Part shown: positions 42,425-51,621 of the stretch, piece after piece
How the letters are laid out: every line of letters starts with the position of its first letter
How positions within the stretch are numbered: the first letter of the stretch is position 1
Made by a program: the position numbers and the translations under genes
NCBI RefSeq assembly: GCF_900156425.1
Contig: NZ_FTNO01000001.1
Span: 1,302,001 to 1,366,000 of the forward strand
Direction: 5' to 3'
Origin: Haladaptatus litoreus
Lineage (GTDB): Archaea > Halobacteriota > Halobacteria > Halobacteriales > Haladaptataceae
Length of the DNA stretch: 64,000 bases
The notes under the pieces: model-generated
The model's database searches: none
What the model was told of the DNA's origin: nothing
What the model saw: the letters and a program-made list of their open reading frames with translations, nothing else

Positions 42425-43780
42425 ATGACGAGCGAAACCATTCACTTCAATCTGTTCACGATGAACGCGGTGGAACACGTCACGGCGGGCAACTGGCGCA
42501 CGCCGGGCGACCAATCCCACCGCTACACAGACATGGACTACTGGCAGGAGGTCGCCCGACTCGCAGAACGCGGGAAGTTCGACGCCGTCTTCTTCGCCGA
42601 CGTGCGGGGCATCTACGACGTACACGGCGGAAATCGGGACACCGCAATCGAAAAAGCCATCCAGACACCCGCGAACGACCCGGAATTACTGATTCCGGCG
42701 ATGGCCAGCGTCACGGACGACCTCGGTTTCGCGGTGACGCGCTCTACGACCTACGTCCATCCGTACCAACTGGCCCGCGAGTTTTCCACACTCGACCACA
42801 TCACCGACGGCCGAGTCGCGTTCAACATCGTCACGTCCTACCTCGAAAGCGCGGCAGAGAATCTCGGCTTGGACGAGCGAATGGAACACGACACGCGCTA
42901 CGACCGCGCCGAGGAGTTCATGCAGGTCTGCTACCGACTGTGGGAGGACAGTTGGGAGGACGACGCGGTGATTCGAGATGTGGATGCAGGAAAATACACC
43001 GACGCGGAGAAAGTCCACGCCATCGACTACGAGGGCGAGCATTTCTCGGTTCCCGGCCCGCATTCCTGCGAACCGTCGCCACAGCGAACCCCGGTTCTCT
43101 ACCAAGCCGGGTCGTCCGAGCGCGGGCGAAACTTCGCGGCGAACAACGCGGAAGCGTTGTTCGTCAGCCAACCGACGAAGGAGGCCGTGAAAAGCTACGT
43201 CGAAGACGTAAGAGAGCGCGCGACGGAGGGGGGTCGAAACGGCGACGAACTGGCCTTCTTCGCCGGAATCGCGCCGATTGTCGGGGAAACCGAAGCAGTT
43301 GCCAAAGCAAAGTACGAAACGTACCGCGAAAACGTCGATACCGAGGCGACCCTGACCTTGCTCGGCGGCTTCATGGATTTGGATTTCTCGGAACTCGCGC
43401 CCGACCAACCGGTCGAGCACATCGAAACCGAGGCGATTCAGGGCGCGGTCAACGCGCTGACCAAACACGCACCGGAGCGCGACTGGACGGTACGCGACGT
43501 GGCGGAGTTCTGCGGCCTCGGTTCCACCTCGCCCGTCGTCGTCGGGTCGCCCGAACAGGTCGCCGACGAACTGGAAGCGTGGCGCGACGAAACCGGGGTA
43601 ACGGGATTCAATCTCAAGGAAATCGTTCGACCTGGTACGCTTCGGGATTTCGTTGATTTGGTCGTCCCGGAACTCGAAGAACGCGGCTTGGTGCGCGAGG
43701 AGTACGAGGGAGAGACGCTTCGGGAGAATTTGGTCGGGCGTCGGTATCTCGCGGACGACCATCCGGCGAAACGTGACTGA
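42425..43780 (+). CDS. NtaA/DszA-family flavin-dependent monooxygenase
   Basis: A 451-residue LLM-class flavoprotein of the nitrilotriacetate/dibenzothiophene-sulfone monooxygenase type, with HFNLFTMNAVEH, LDHITDGRVAFNIVTSY, TPVLYQAGSSERGRNFAA and the length expected of the branch. These enzymes use reduced FMN from a separate reductase; none is adjacent. The ATG at 42425 is preferred; an upstream in-frame stretch back to 42266 borders element B and adds 53 residues of non-conserved sequence. Substrate unknown. Confidence 0.9.
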   Translation: MTSETIHFNLFTMNAVEHVTAGNWRTPGDQSHRYTDMDYWQEVARLAERGKFDAVFFADVRGIYDVHGGNRDTAIEKAIQTPANDPELLIPAMASVTDDLGFAVTRSTTYVHPYQLAREFSTLDHITDGRVAFNIVTSYLESAAENLGLDERMEHDTRYDRAEEFMQVCYRLWEDSWEDDAVIRDVDAGKYTDAEKVHAIDYEGEHFSVPGPHSCEPSPQRTPVLYQAGSSERGRNFAANNAEALFVSQPTKEAVKSYVEDVRERATEGGRNGDELAFFAGIAPIVGETEAVAKAKYETYRENVDTEATLTLLGGFMDLDFSELAPDQPVEHIETEAIQGAVNALTKHAPERDWTVRDVAEFCGLGSTSPVVVGSPEQVADELEAWRDETGVTGFNLKEIVRPGTLRDFVDLVVPELEERGLVREEYEGETLRENLVGRRYLADDHPAKRD

Positions 43781-44015
43781 CGGATTTACACTCAGTCCGT
43801 CCGGAAGGAAAGCCAGTCAATCCCGACGACAACGGTCGGTGGCGTCGCTGTTTTAACGTGCGCCATTTTCTGACCGATTACAAACGTTGCATCGAAACCG
43901 CTACCCGCAATCGAACCATCCCGCGTTTCCCAGCCTCTCGCGCCCGTTTCCGCCTGAACGATGGTTCTTGTTTATTCTCTCGCTCTGCGTCGTTCATCCA
44001 CGGAGGGAGAACACC

Positions 44016-44456
44016 ATGAGCATCAAAACTGCGGACAACGAGGCGGTCGTAATTCGGGAAATCGAAGAGGTATGGAGCGGCGGTGACCTCGGCGTCATCG
44101 ACGACCTCGTCGCGGAGGACGTGGTCTACCACACGCCGATGATGGATATGGATGGACGGGACGAGTACCGGGAGATGGCCGAAGAAGTCCGGAAGGTCTT
44201 CACCGACCTCGAAATGAACGTCGAGGACGTGATTTCGTCGGACGACAAGGTCGTCGTTCGATACACGACGCGGGGAACCCACAGCGGCGAGATGATGGGC
44301 ATCGAACCGACGGACGAGGAAATCGAGATGACGGGCATCCTCATCGACCGTATCGAAGACGGGAAAATACGGGAACGCTACGACAACGCCGACGAACTGG
44401 GGATGTTCGTCCAACTCGGCGTCGTGGAACTGCCCGAGATGGAGTACGAAGAGTAG
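44016..44456 (+). CDS. SnoaL-like ester cyclase family protein
   Basis: The 146-residue acidic protein has the NTF2/SnoaL-like fold pattern: EIEEVWSGGDLGVIDDLVAEDVVYH at the start, a VVVRYTTRGTHSG strand and a IDRIEDGKIRERYDNADELG end. Members catalyse polyketide ring closure or act as general hydratases; the archaeal members are uncharacterised. GGAGGGA (44002-44008) precedes the ATG at 44016. Confidence 0.82.
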   Translation: MSIKTADNEAVVIREIEEVWSGGDLGVIDDLVAEDVVYHTPMMDMDGRDEYREMAEEVRKVFTDLEMNVEDVISSDDKVVVRYTTRGTHSGEMMGIEPTDEEIEMTGILIDRIEDGKIRERYDNADELGMFVQLGVVELPEMEYEE

Positions 44457-44539
44457 CCGAATCCAACCCAATCGAATCCGACCACATCCAACCCGACCAA
44501 ACGAACCTCTTTTGGGCGAACCACGCCAAACCGGACGTA

Positions 44540-45304
44540 ATGAATGTACTCGTCGTCGGAGCGGGCGCGATGGGTCGCTGGTTCGGCAAGTCGCTGGACT
44601 GCGACCTCGCGTTCACCGACGCAGACCCGGCGGTCGCGGAACACGCCGCAGAACAAGTCGGCGGAAAAGCGGTCGCACTGGACACCTCAAAAACCTTCGA
44701 TGCGGTCTGTCTGGCGGTTCCTCTGCCCGCGGTCGAAGATGCAATCGAAGACCACGCCACGAAAGCCGAGACGGCACTCCTCGACTTGACCGGCGTGATG
44801 GCGGAACCGGTTTCCGCGATGGCCGAACACGCGCCGGACAAGGAACGAGTCAGCCTTCATCCCCTGTTCGGTCCCGACAACGCACCCGGAAACGTGGCGG
44901 TCGTCGCGGCCGAATCTGGCCCCGTGACCGACGAAATTCTCTCTGCCCTCGAATCGCGCGGCAACACGTTAGTCGAGACGACGCCGGAGGAGCACGACGA
45001 GGCGATGACCACGGTGCAAGCGGGCGCACACACCGCAGTTCTCTCGTTTGCCCTATCGGCCAACTCGGTTCCGGAAGGGCTTCGAACACCCATCTACGAC
45101 TGCCTCGCCGACCTCACGGAGCAAGTGACGAGCGGCGATTCGCGCGTCTACGCCGACATTCAAGAGGCCTTCGACGGCGCGGAAAACGTCGCAATCGCGG
45201 CCCAAGACCTCGCGGACGCAGACCCGACCAAGTTCGAGCGACTGTATCGAGCGGCGAAAACGAACGCGAATCGAGTGGAAGACAAATCGGAGGGCGAACG
45301 ATGA
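44540..45304 (+). CDS. tyrA: Prephenate dehydrogenase (TyrA)
   Basis: A 254-residue NAD(P)-binding protein with MNVLVVGAGAMGRWFGKSL, ALLDLTGVM, SLHPLFGP and a helical C-terminal dimer region. The HPLFGP motif is typical of prephenate dehydrogenases, which oxidatively decarboxylate prephenate to 4-hydroxyphenylpyruvate for tyrosine. The stop overlaps the Rsm22-like ATG by four bases. Chorismate mutase is encoded at 58984-59250, about 14 kb away. Confidence 0.9.
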   Translation: MNVLVVGAGAMGRWFGKSLDCDLAFTDADPAVAEHAAEQVGGKAVALDTSKTFDAVCLAVPLPAVEDAIEDHATKAETALLDLTGVMAEPVSAMAEHAPDKERVSLHPLFGPDNAPGNVAVVAAESGPVTDEILSALESRGNTLVETTPEEHDEAMTTVQAGAHTAVLSFALSANSVPEGLRTPIYDCLADLTEQVTSGDSRVYADIQEAFDGAENVAIAAQDLADADPTKFERLYRAAKTNANRVEDKSEGER

Positions 45305-46728
45305 AACCCGAACAGCGCGAGCAGGTGCGCTCGAACGCACTGTATCTCCGCGACGTGCGCCCAATCGACCCGGACGAAATTTCGGAGTACGTCGAAGGAC
45401 AACCCCATCCAGCGGTCGTCCGGCAGGTGCTCCGCGAACAGTCGCTCGACCTCGAACTGGTCGAGCGCGACGACGGCACCTTCGAACCGATTTCCGAGGA
45501 GCCGATTTCACCGACCTTCCGCGGGGTCGAATCGTTCCCCGAACAGTACGGCAGAAAACTCGAAGACTTGCTCGTCGGGGAGTTCGGCGTCGGATGGCCG
45601 GACGGCGAATCGGGGACGCAACTGCGCGAGATGATTCGCCGACTCAAGGAAGATTACTTCGCCCAGAATCCCGTGGAGTACGATTATCAGGTTGCGCTCG
45701 CCTACGCCATCTACCATCTGCCGGACTACTACGCCGTGGTTCAGTACGTCCTCTCGGAACTCGCGGAGCGCGGTTTACTCTCCCGAAAAATTCGGGTGTT
45801 GGATGTGGGTGCTGGTGTCGGCGGCCCCGCATTGGGTTTCCACGATTTCTATCCCGACGATAGCTTGGTCGAATATCACGCCGTCGAACCCAGCGACGCC
45901 GTGGACGTGTTTGCCGCGATGATGGAGGAAACGCGGGAGAACTTCCACGCGACGACGCACCGGGAAACCGCGGAGGCGTTCGAACCGGAAGGCGAGTACG
46001 ACCTCGTCCTGTTCGCCAACGTGTTGAGCGAGGTGGACGACCCCGAGGCTGTCGCGGAAAAATATCTCGACTATCTCGCCGACGACGGGGCGATGCTCGC
46101 CATCGCCCCGGCGGACAAAAACGCCAGTATCGGCCTTCGGGAGGTCGAGCGGAGCGTTTCCGACCGAACCACGGTATACTCGCCAACACTCCGCCTCTGG
46201 CCGGGTGAGGAACCGAGCGACCGCGGGTGGTCGTTCGACGTGAAATCGGAGTTGGAAACTCCGGCGTTCCAGCGGCGATTGGACGAGAGCGAGGGGAGGG
46301 ACGAAAGCGAGAACGGCGGTGAAGACAATCGGGGCGACGGCGAGTTCGTCAACGTGGACGTGCAGTACTCACACATCGTCCTTCGAACCGACGGATTCCG
46401 TCGGTTCGAATTTACCGCCGACAAATCCCGGTCGGCGAAGATGGCCGAGATGGAGCGACACGTCACGGAGCGCGTGAACCTCGTCGCGGTGAAACTCAGT
46501 CATTCACTGTCGGACGGCGGGAGAAACGAGGTGTTCAAAATCGGCGACGGGAGCGAGAAAGTCAGTCACTTCGCGGTGCTGACGAAGGAAACGGCGCTCA
46601 ACCGTTCGCTTCAGGAGGCGGAGTACGGAAATCTGCTTTCTTTCGAGGAGGTGCTGGTACTGTGGAACGAGGACGAAGGCGCGTACAATCTCGTTGTCGA
46701 TGAAAAGACGGTCGTTGACCGCCTGTAA
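45301..46728 (+). CDS. Rsm22/METTL17-like ribosomal small-subunit methyltransferase homologue
   Basis: The 475-residue protein has the Rsm22 N-terminal helical region (YDYQVALAYAIYHLPDYYAVVQYVLSEL-like) followed by a SAM-binding motif VLDVGAGVGGPAL (about 164-176) and FANVLSEVDD. Mitochondrial and bacterial relatives assist small-subunit assembly and carry a conserved Cys-rich Fe-S site; here there is no cysteine at all. It overlaps tyrA by four bases. A 29-bp palindrome lies inside the gene (46382-46410). Enzymatic activity unproven. Confidence 0.82.
   Translation: MKPEQREQVRSNALYLRDVRPIDPDEISEYVEGQPHPAVVRQVLREQSLDLELVERDDGTFEPISEEPISPTFRGVESFPEQYGRKLEDLLVGEFGVGWPDGESGTQLREMIRRLKEDYFAQNPVEYDYQVALAYAIYHLPDYYAVVQYVLSELAERGLLSRKIRVLDVGAGVGGPALGFHDFYPDDSLVEYHAVEPSDAVDVFAAMMEETRENFHATTHRETAEAFEPEGEYDLVLFANVLSEVDDPEAVAEKYLDYLADDGAMLAIAPADKNASIGLREVERSVSDRTTVYSPTLRLWPGEEPSDRGWSFDVKSELETPAFQRRLDESEGRDESENGGEDNRGDGEFVNVDVQYSHIVLRTDGFRRFEFTADKSRSAKMAEMERHVTERVNLVAVKLSHSLSDGGRNEVFKIGDGSEKVSHFAVLTKETALNRSLQEAEYGNLLSFEEVLVLWNEDEGAYNLVVDEKTVVDRL
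46382..46410. repeat. 29-bp perfect odd palindrome inside the Rsm22-like gene
   Basis: TTCGAACCGACGGA, central T, TCCGTCGGTTCGAA: 14-base arms around one base, encoding RTDGFRRFEF. Geometry equals that of the palindrome at 33278-33306, and both contain GAACCG and CGGTTC half-sites. Confidence 0.8.
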
Positions 46729-46729
46729 C

Positions 46730-46942
46730 TCAGTTTGCTTCTACGACCTCTCTGACGTATTTGTAGTAGGAACCGAACTTTCCCTCGTCGTTCGGTGAGA
46801 GCGGGATGTTGTTCTCTGCGAGCAGTTCAACCGTCTTTCGCGGTTTACACTCGAACCAGATGGACAGTACGTCTACGTTCCGCTGGGCGTATTCGTAGTT
46901 GAGTTCCAGTGTCCGCGCGTTTGTGACCGTTCCCTCCGCCAT
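46730..46942 (-). CDS. Small hypothetical protein
   Basis: A 70-residue protein (MAEGTVTNARTLELNYEYAQ at the start) with a helical middle part including KTVELLAENNIPLSP. It converges with the Rsm22-like gene, two bases apart. I do not recognise the family. The ATG at 46942 is preferred over GTG at 46948. Confidence 0.55.
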   Translation of the reverse strand: MAEGTVTNARTLELNYEYAQRNVDVLSIWFECKPRKTVELLAENNIPLSPNDEGKFGSYYKYVREVVEAN

Positions 46943-47070
46943 AGCCACCTAGACAGAGCAAACCACACGGCATAAATCCATGTGGTTCATTAATTATCAT
47001 TCTCGAATTATGAAAGGTATATGAAAAATCGCCACTACTCTGATATTCTTATGAGACGAAGGTAAAACTA

Positions 47071-47580
47071 ATGCCACTCGGTGAGATTCTCCTCTTGCTG
47101 GGAGTTGTCGTGCTTATCGTCGTTCTCGGAGGGCTTGTTGCCATCTTCATAGCGATGTTTCTTTTCATCGCAACCGTGGGAGCTCTCACCATCGCAGCGT
47201 TGACGATTCCGATTCTGCTGTTTACTCCCGCACCGCGAACGTTCTGGTTGGCAGTAACGGGCCGACTGTGGCGATATTCGGCGGGAATCACCGAGCGACG
47301 GTTTTTGATTCCGTACTCGGTCGTTTTGTTTGCCGTTAGTCTCGGGTGTCTGTTCTTGATACCGGGGGTCGGCGGCGTCCTTACCGCGGTCGGTATCGCT
47401 CGTTTTCGATGGCTCGCCTTTCTTTCGTTCGGCGTGGTCGCCATCGTTTCCGGCTCCTTTTTCATCTCGCGGACGTCGTCAGTTCCGGGTGGCCCGACGA
47501 GTACCCGGTCAGTGTTAGGATGGGTGGTGTTCGCCACGGCGTACTGTTGCCTCCTCGCTGGAATCGGATTCCTGTTGTAA
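47071..47580 (+). CDS. Multi-pass membrane protein, unknown
   Basis: A 169-residue protein with about four or five hydrophobic segments, starting MPLGEILLLLGVVVLIVVL. Little polar sequence lies between them except GRLWRYSAGITERR. No family recognised. It lies 50 bases upstream of surE on the same strand. Confidence 0.65.
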   Translation: MPLGEILLLLGVVVLIVVLGGLVAIFIAMFLFIATVGALTIAALTIPILLFTPAPRTFWLAVTGRLWRYSAGITERRFLIPYSVVLFAVSLGCLFLIPGVGGVLTAVGIARFRWLAFLSFGVVAIVSGSFFISRTSSVPGGPTSTRSVLGWVVFATAYCCLLAGIGFLL

Positions 47581-47630
47581 CCTACCGGCCGAACGGAGCA
47601 CTTTTGCGTTCCCGTTCCGACCCCCTTTTC

Positions 47631-48407
47631 ATGAGCGACTCTCCGGAAATTCTTCTGACGAACGACGACGGCATCGACAGTCCCGGCATCCACGCGCTGT
47701 ACGAGGCGCTAGAGGAGGTCGGCAACGTGACCACCGTCGCACCCGCAACCGACCAGAGCGCGGTCGGACGGGCAATGTCCTACGAGGTAGAGGTCGAAGA
47801 ACACGAAATCGGCTACGCCATCACGGGAACTCCAACCGACTGCGTCGTCGCGGGACTGACCGAACTCGGCCCGTACCCGGACATCGTCGTCTCGGGGTGT
47901 AACAACGGCGCGAACCTCGGGGCCTACGTCCTCGGACGCTCGGGAACCGTCAGTGCCGCCGTCGAAGCCGCCTTTTTCGACGTTCCCGCAATCGCCGTTT
48001 CGCTCCACGTCCCGAACCACATGTGGCCCCACGATACGACGAAGGAAGAGTACGAAGAAGCGGCACGGGCCGCGACGTATCTCACCGAGCACTCGCTCGA
48101 CGCGGGCGTGTTCGAACAGGCCGAGTACCTGAACGTCAACGCGCCCCTGCCGGGCGACGAACCCGCGGCGATGGAAGTGACGCGACCCTCGCACGTTTAC
48201 AACATGAACGCGACGAACGACGGCGGCGTCGTCACCCTTCACGATTTGACGTGGGAGCAGATGGACGACGAGACGCTTCCCGACCCGGACGGAACCGACC
48301 GTAGGGCCGTGTTCGAGGGTCGAGTGAGCGTCTCGCCGTTGACCGCGCCGCACACCACGGAACACCACGAATCGCTCGACGAACTGGTGACGGCGTACCA
48401 CGGGTAA
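47631..48407 (+). CDS. surE: 5'/3'-nucleotidase SurE
   Basis: The 258-residue product shows SurE hallmarks: ILLTNDDGIDSPGI (7-20, metal ligands), PATDQSAVGRAM, GTPTDCV, SGCNNGANLG and YSGTVSAA-like GRSGTVSAAVEA. SurE dephosphorylates nucleoside monophosphates (often 3'-AMP/GMP) and short polyphosphate. ATG at 47631 is well placed with TNDD near residue 10. Confidence 0.94.
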   Translation: MSDSPEILLTNDDGIDSPGIHALYEALEEVGNVTTVAPATDQSAVGRAMSYEVEVEEHEIGYAITGTPTDCVVAGLTELGPYPDIVVSGCNNGANLGAYVLGRSGTVSAAVEAAFFDVPAIAVSLHVPNHMWPHDTTKEEYEEAARAATYLTEHSLDAGVFEQAEYLNVNAPLPGDEPAAMEVTRPSHVYNMNATNDGGVVTLHDLTWEQMDDETLPDPDGTDRRAVFEGRVSVSPLTAPHTTEHHESLDELVTAYHG

Positions 48408-48499
48408 TCGGACGAAGTAGTGCCTGTGACGGCGGGCACACCCTGCGTACCTCGGCACTATGGTTTTATCCGTCGGCGACTAATCGCTCTCCAACGACT

Positions 48500-50875
48500 A
48501 TGGGGAAGGGGAAAGACACTGCGAGTCACACCGATATCGACCGACTCGCACTCGATGCGCTTCCGATGAACGTCGCCGTTCTCGACGAACACGGCATCGT
48601 AGTGGCGACGAACCGAACGTGGGAGGAGTTCGGCCGAAAAAACGACCTCTCGATGACGACGCTCGGCAGTAGCTACCTCGACGTGTGCGACGCCGCCGAC
48701 GAACCGACGGCTGACGAAACCGCGAAGGGGATTCGTGAGATTCTCGCTGGGGAACGAACGGAGTTTTCGCTCGAATATCCGTGTCATTCGCCGACGGAAC
48801 GACGCTGGTTCCTCATGTCTGCGACGAAGACGAAAACAGGTGACAAACCCTACGTCGTGGTTGCGCATCTGAACATCACGAATCGCAAGGAACGCGAGTT
48901 CCAAGTCGAACGCTATCAGACCATCATCCAAAACGCGCCACTCGTCCTCTTCGTTTTCGACAAGGACGGAACGGTCATGCTCTCCGAAGGTCGCGGCTTG
49001 GACGCCCTCGGAGTTGCAGATGGCGAAATAGTCGGCGAATCGATGTTCGACCGCCACGACGAACTGTCCGACATTGCAAACGACGTTACACGCGCTCTCT
49101 CCGGCGAGCGTGTTCACGCGACACGGGAGTACGAAGGGTTGGTCTTCGAAAGCGCATACCAACCCGTTCTGGACGACTTCGGGAACGTAGAGCGTGTCGT
49201 CGGCGTGGCGATAGACGTAACGAAACGAGAACGACACGAACAGGTTCTCGCCGCGCTGTCCGACCTCACCCGCGTCCTGCTGGAGACGGAAACGACGGAC
49301 GAAGTGTGCGAAATCGCTATTGATGGAGCAAAAGACGTTCTCGACCTCCCCGAGACGCTCATCGCGCTGTACGACGAAGACGAACGAACGCTTCGGGTTC
49401 GTGCGGGTGAACTGCGAGATGGAACGATAGCTGACCTTCTCGATATCGAAAGCCACGACGGCCTCGCGTGGCAGTCGTTCATCGAAAACGAACCGAAGTC
49501 CGAAAACGGCGTGGCCGTCCTCCCGCTCGGAAACCACGGCGTTTTCGTCACGAAAACCGAGGACGAATCCGGATTCGACGTTGCGGAACTCTGTTCGGCG
49601 GCGGTCGAATCCGCGCTCGGCAGGGCAGACCGAGAGCGAACGCTACGGGAACAGGAAGCGACGCTCCGCCGCCAGAACGCCGCACTCGAACGACTGAACG
49701 AGTTGAACGAAGGGATTCGGCGCATCGACCGGGCGCTCGTGGAGGCGCGCAGTCGAGACGAAATCGAACGAGCGGTCTGTACCCGACTGGCGAGCGGCGG
49801 CCCGTATCGGTTCGCGTGGGTCGGCGAAAACGACCCCGGAACGAAAACCGTGGTTCCCCGCGAATCCGCGGGTATCGGTCGCGGCTTCCTCGACGCGGTC
49901 ACTGTTTCGCCGGACAACGTGGCCGCGACCGACCCGACCGGAATCGCGGTACGGACTGGGCGGGCGCAGGTCGTCCAAGACGTTCTCCGCGACCCACCGT
50001 CGGAACCGTGGCGGCGTGAGGCGCTCAAACGCGGTTATCGCTCGGCCTGTGCGCTCCCGCTTCGCTACAAGGACGCCGTGTATGGCGTCCTCACGGTCTA
50101 CTCCGACCGACAAGGAACGTTCGACGAACTCGAACGGGCGGTCCTCGTCGACGTGAGTCAAACGGTCGCCTACGCGATCAACGCCGTCGAGAGCAAGAAA
50201 GCGCTCGTGGGGGGCGAAGTAGTCGAACTCAGGTTCGACGTAGTCGATTCCTCCATCGTGTTCGTCGCCATCGAACGCGAAACCGGCGGCCGTGTCGAGT
50301 TCATGGGTGTCGTCTCCGAACCCGACGGAACGCTGAAAACCTTCTTTACCGTTCGTGATGCCACGGTCGAAGACGTACAAGCGGTTGCCGCCCACTCACT
50401 CGAAATCACCGACATACAACATGTCAGCTATCGAAACAGTAACGCACTGTTCTCGGCGGCGCTCACGGATTCGAGTTTCATCGGGACGCTGCTCAACCAC
50501 GGCGCGGTTCCAGAAACGTTCATCGTGGACGACCTTCCCGCGCAGGTCGTCGTCCGCCTTCCGGCGAACGCCGACATCCGAACCTTCGTCGAAGTGCTGC
50601 AACGACGATTCCCCGACATCGAACTCCGAAGTCGCCGTCAGCGCGAAGGCGGGTTGACTACCGGTGATTTCGACGTTGCGCTTACCGAAACGCTAACCGA
50701 CCGACAGCGGGAGACGCTGGAAACGGCCTACTACAGCGGCTTTTTCGACTCGCCGCGAAAGAGTACCGGAGAGGAGGTCGGACGGTCGCTTGGGATTTCA
50801 CAGCCGACGTTTCAGCACCACCTGCGCGCGGCAGAACGGAAACTGCTCTCCCGACTACTCGAAAGTGGCGTCTAG
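48500..50875 (+). CDS. PAS-GAF bacterio-opsin-activator-type regulator (HTH_10)
   Basis: The 791-residue protein has two PAS-type sensory domains (about 13-130 and 130-245), GAF domains (about 250-385 and 415-560, joined by a coiled helix RRQNAALERLNELNEGIRR), a bacterio-opsin activator domain (about 565-720) and a C-terminal HTH_10 (LTDRQRETLETAYYSGFFD and GRSLGISQPTFQHHLRAAE). Haloarchaeal Bat proteins sense light or redox and control transcription. No bacterio-opsin gene is nearby, so the target is open; the small genes downstream are candidates. Confidence 0.92.
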   Translation: MGKGKDTASHTDIDRLALDALPMNVAVLDEHGIVVATNRTWEEFGRKNDLSMTTLGSSYLDVCDAADEPTADETAKGIREILAGERTEFSLEYPCHSPTERRWFLMSATKTKTGDKPYVVVAHLNITNRKEREFQVERYQTIIQNAPLVLFVFDKDGTVMLSEGRGLDALGVADGEIVGESMFDRHDELSDIANDVTRALSGERVHATREYEGLVFESAYQPVLDDFGNVERVVGVAIDVTKRERHEQVLAALSDLTRVLLETETTDEVCEIAIDGAKDVLDLPETLIALYDEDERTLRVRAGELRDGTIADLLDIESHDGLAWQSFIENEPKSENGVAVLPLGNHGVFVTKTEDESGFDVAELCSAAVESALGRADRERTLREQEATLRRQNAALERLNELNEGIRRIDRALVEARSRDEIERAVCTRLASGGPYRFAWVGENDPGTKTVVPRESAGIGRGFLDAVTVSPDNVAATDPTGIAVRTGRAQVVQDVLRDPPSEPWRREALKRGYRSACALPLRYKDAVYGVLTVYSDRQGTFDELERAVLVDVSQTVAYAINAVESKKALVGGEVVELRFDVVDSSIVFVAIERETGGRVEFMGVVSEPDGTLKTFFTVRDATVEDVQAVAAHSLEITDIQHVSYRNSNALFSAALTDSSFIGTLLNHGAVPETFIVDDLPAQVVVRLPANADIRTFVEVLQRRFPDIELRSRRQREGGLTTGDFDVALTETLTDRQRETLETAYYSGFFDSPRKSTGEEVGRSLGISQPTFQHHLRAAERKLLSRLLESGV

Positions 50876-50952
50876 ATAGATAGACCGCCGTTTTTTGGAA
50901 GGCGTTCAATCTAGCTGGAAGGGTCTTTGCCGAAGAGTCCATCGTAGTAACC

Positions 50953-51210
50953 ATGAAAACAGACGTGCGGCAACGGCCCGATGGCCAGGGTGGTGAACGA
51001 CCGAGTCTGGCCGTTCTCTCCGCCGTGATGAAAAAGGCGGGCTACAACGATGCGACCGAGTTCGAAACGTGTTTGTACGACGTCATCGACCCGGATGCAC
51101 TCGATGGACTCTTTCACCATGGGACGAGAGGTGGGCGCGTCGAGTTCTCGCTCGACGGATACAACGTTCACGTCCATAGTGACGGAACGGTCGAACTCAC
51201 TGACGAGTGA
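50953..51210 (+). CDS. HalOD1 output domain protein
   Basis: The 85-residue product fits the HalOD1 output domain, found in haloarchaeal signalling proteins: SLAVLSAVMKKAGYNDATEF at the N-terminus and VEFSLDGYNVHVHSDGTVEL at the end. It is the first of a three-gene unit of small proteins 77 bases after the HTH_10 regulator. The domain is thought to be a signal output module; its ligand is unknown. Confidence 0.85.
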   Translation: MKTDVRQRPDGQGGERPSLAVLSAVMKKAGYNDATEFETCLYDVIDPDALDGLFHHGTRGGRVEFSLDGYNVHVHSDGTVELTDE

Positions 51211-51212
51211 CG

Positions 51213-51422
51213 ATGAACGACCAACGTATAGCGGGAAACGGCCCGGAAACACCCGGTGACGAATCCGTCTGTACGAACTGTGGTGACACCATCGAAATCG
51301 AATCGTGGCATCCGGTACTCGCCGAGACGGACACCGCAGGTTCGTTCCACCTGTATCCGTTCTGTAATCTTCACTGTCGCGATTTGTGGAATCGTACCCA
51401 ACCAACTGACACCCGAGAATGA
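51213..51422 (+). CDS. DUF7576-like zinc-knuckle protein
   Basis: A 69-residue acidic protein with one Cys pair, CTNCGD (20-25 region), and a second pair in FCNLHCRDLW, forming a probable treble-clef or zinc-ribbon knuckle. It starts two bases after the HalOD1 stop and overlaps the next gene by four bases (ATGA). No known function. Confidence 0.72.
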   Translation: MNDQRIAGNGPETPGDESVCTNCGDTIEIESWHPVLAETDTAGSFHLYPFCNLHCRDLWNRTQPTDTRE

Positions 51423-51568
51423 ACGACCGACAACCAAACACTATCGAACCGAACACAATCGAGTACAGCGAATACGAAGACGAGTACGGAATCGTCGCGA
51501 TGTTCTACGACCCCGATAACCAACGGGCGTGGATTCGCGCCAGCACGACAGTGCCAGTAAAACGGTAA
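51419..51568 (+). CDS. DUF7331-like microprotein
   Basis: A 49-codon frame overlapping the previous stop (ATGA). Its core, EYEDEYGIVAMFYDPDNQRA followed by WIRASTTVPVKR, aligns by eye with the DUF7331-like protein encoded at 887-1072 (ETEDGVVLYDAENPLGW and following). It is the last member of a tight three-gene unit. Confidence 0.7.
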   Translation: MNDRQPNTIEPNTIEYSEYEDEYGIVAMFYDPDNQRAWIRASTTVPVKR

Positions 51569-51621
51569 TCCAGATTTGGATTTGGCGAGTCTGATTGCGA
51601 CAGTGTCACATTTGGAAAATG

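Noticed and set aside
44512..45300. Upstream extension of the Rsm22-like frame
   Set aside because: It overlaps tyrA in another frame and is Arg-rich; the ATG at 45301 overlapping the tyrA stop by four bases is the natural start.
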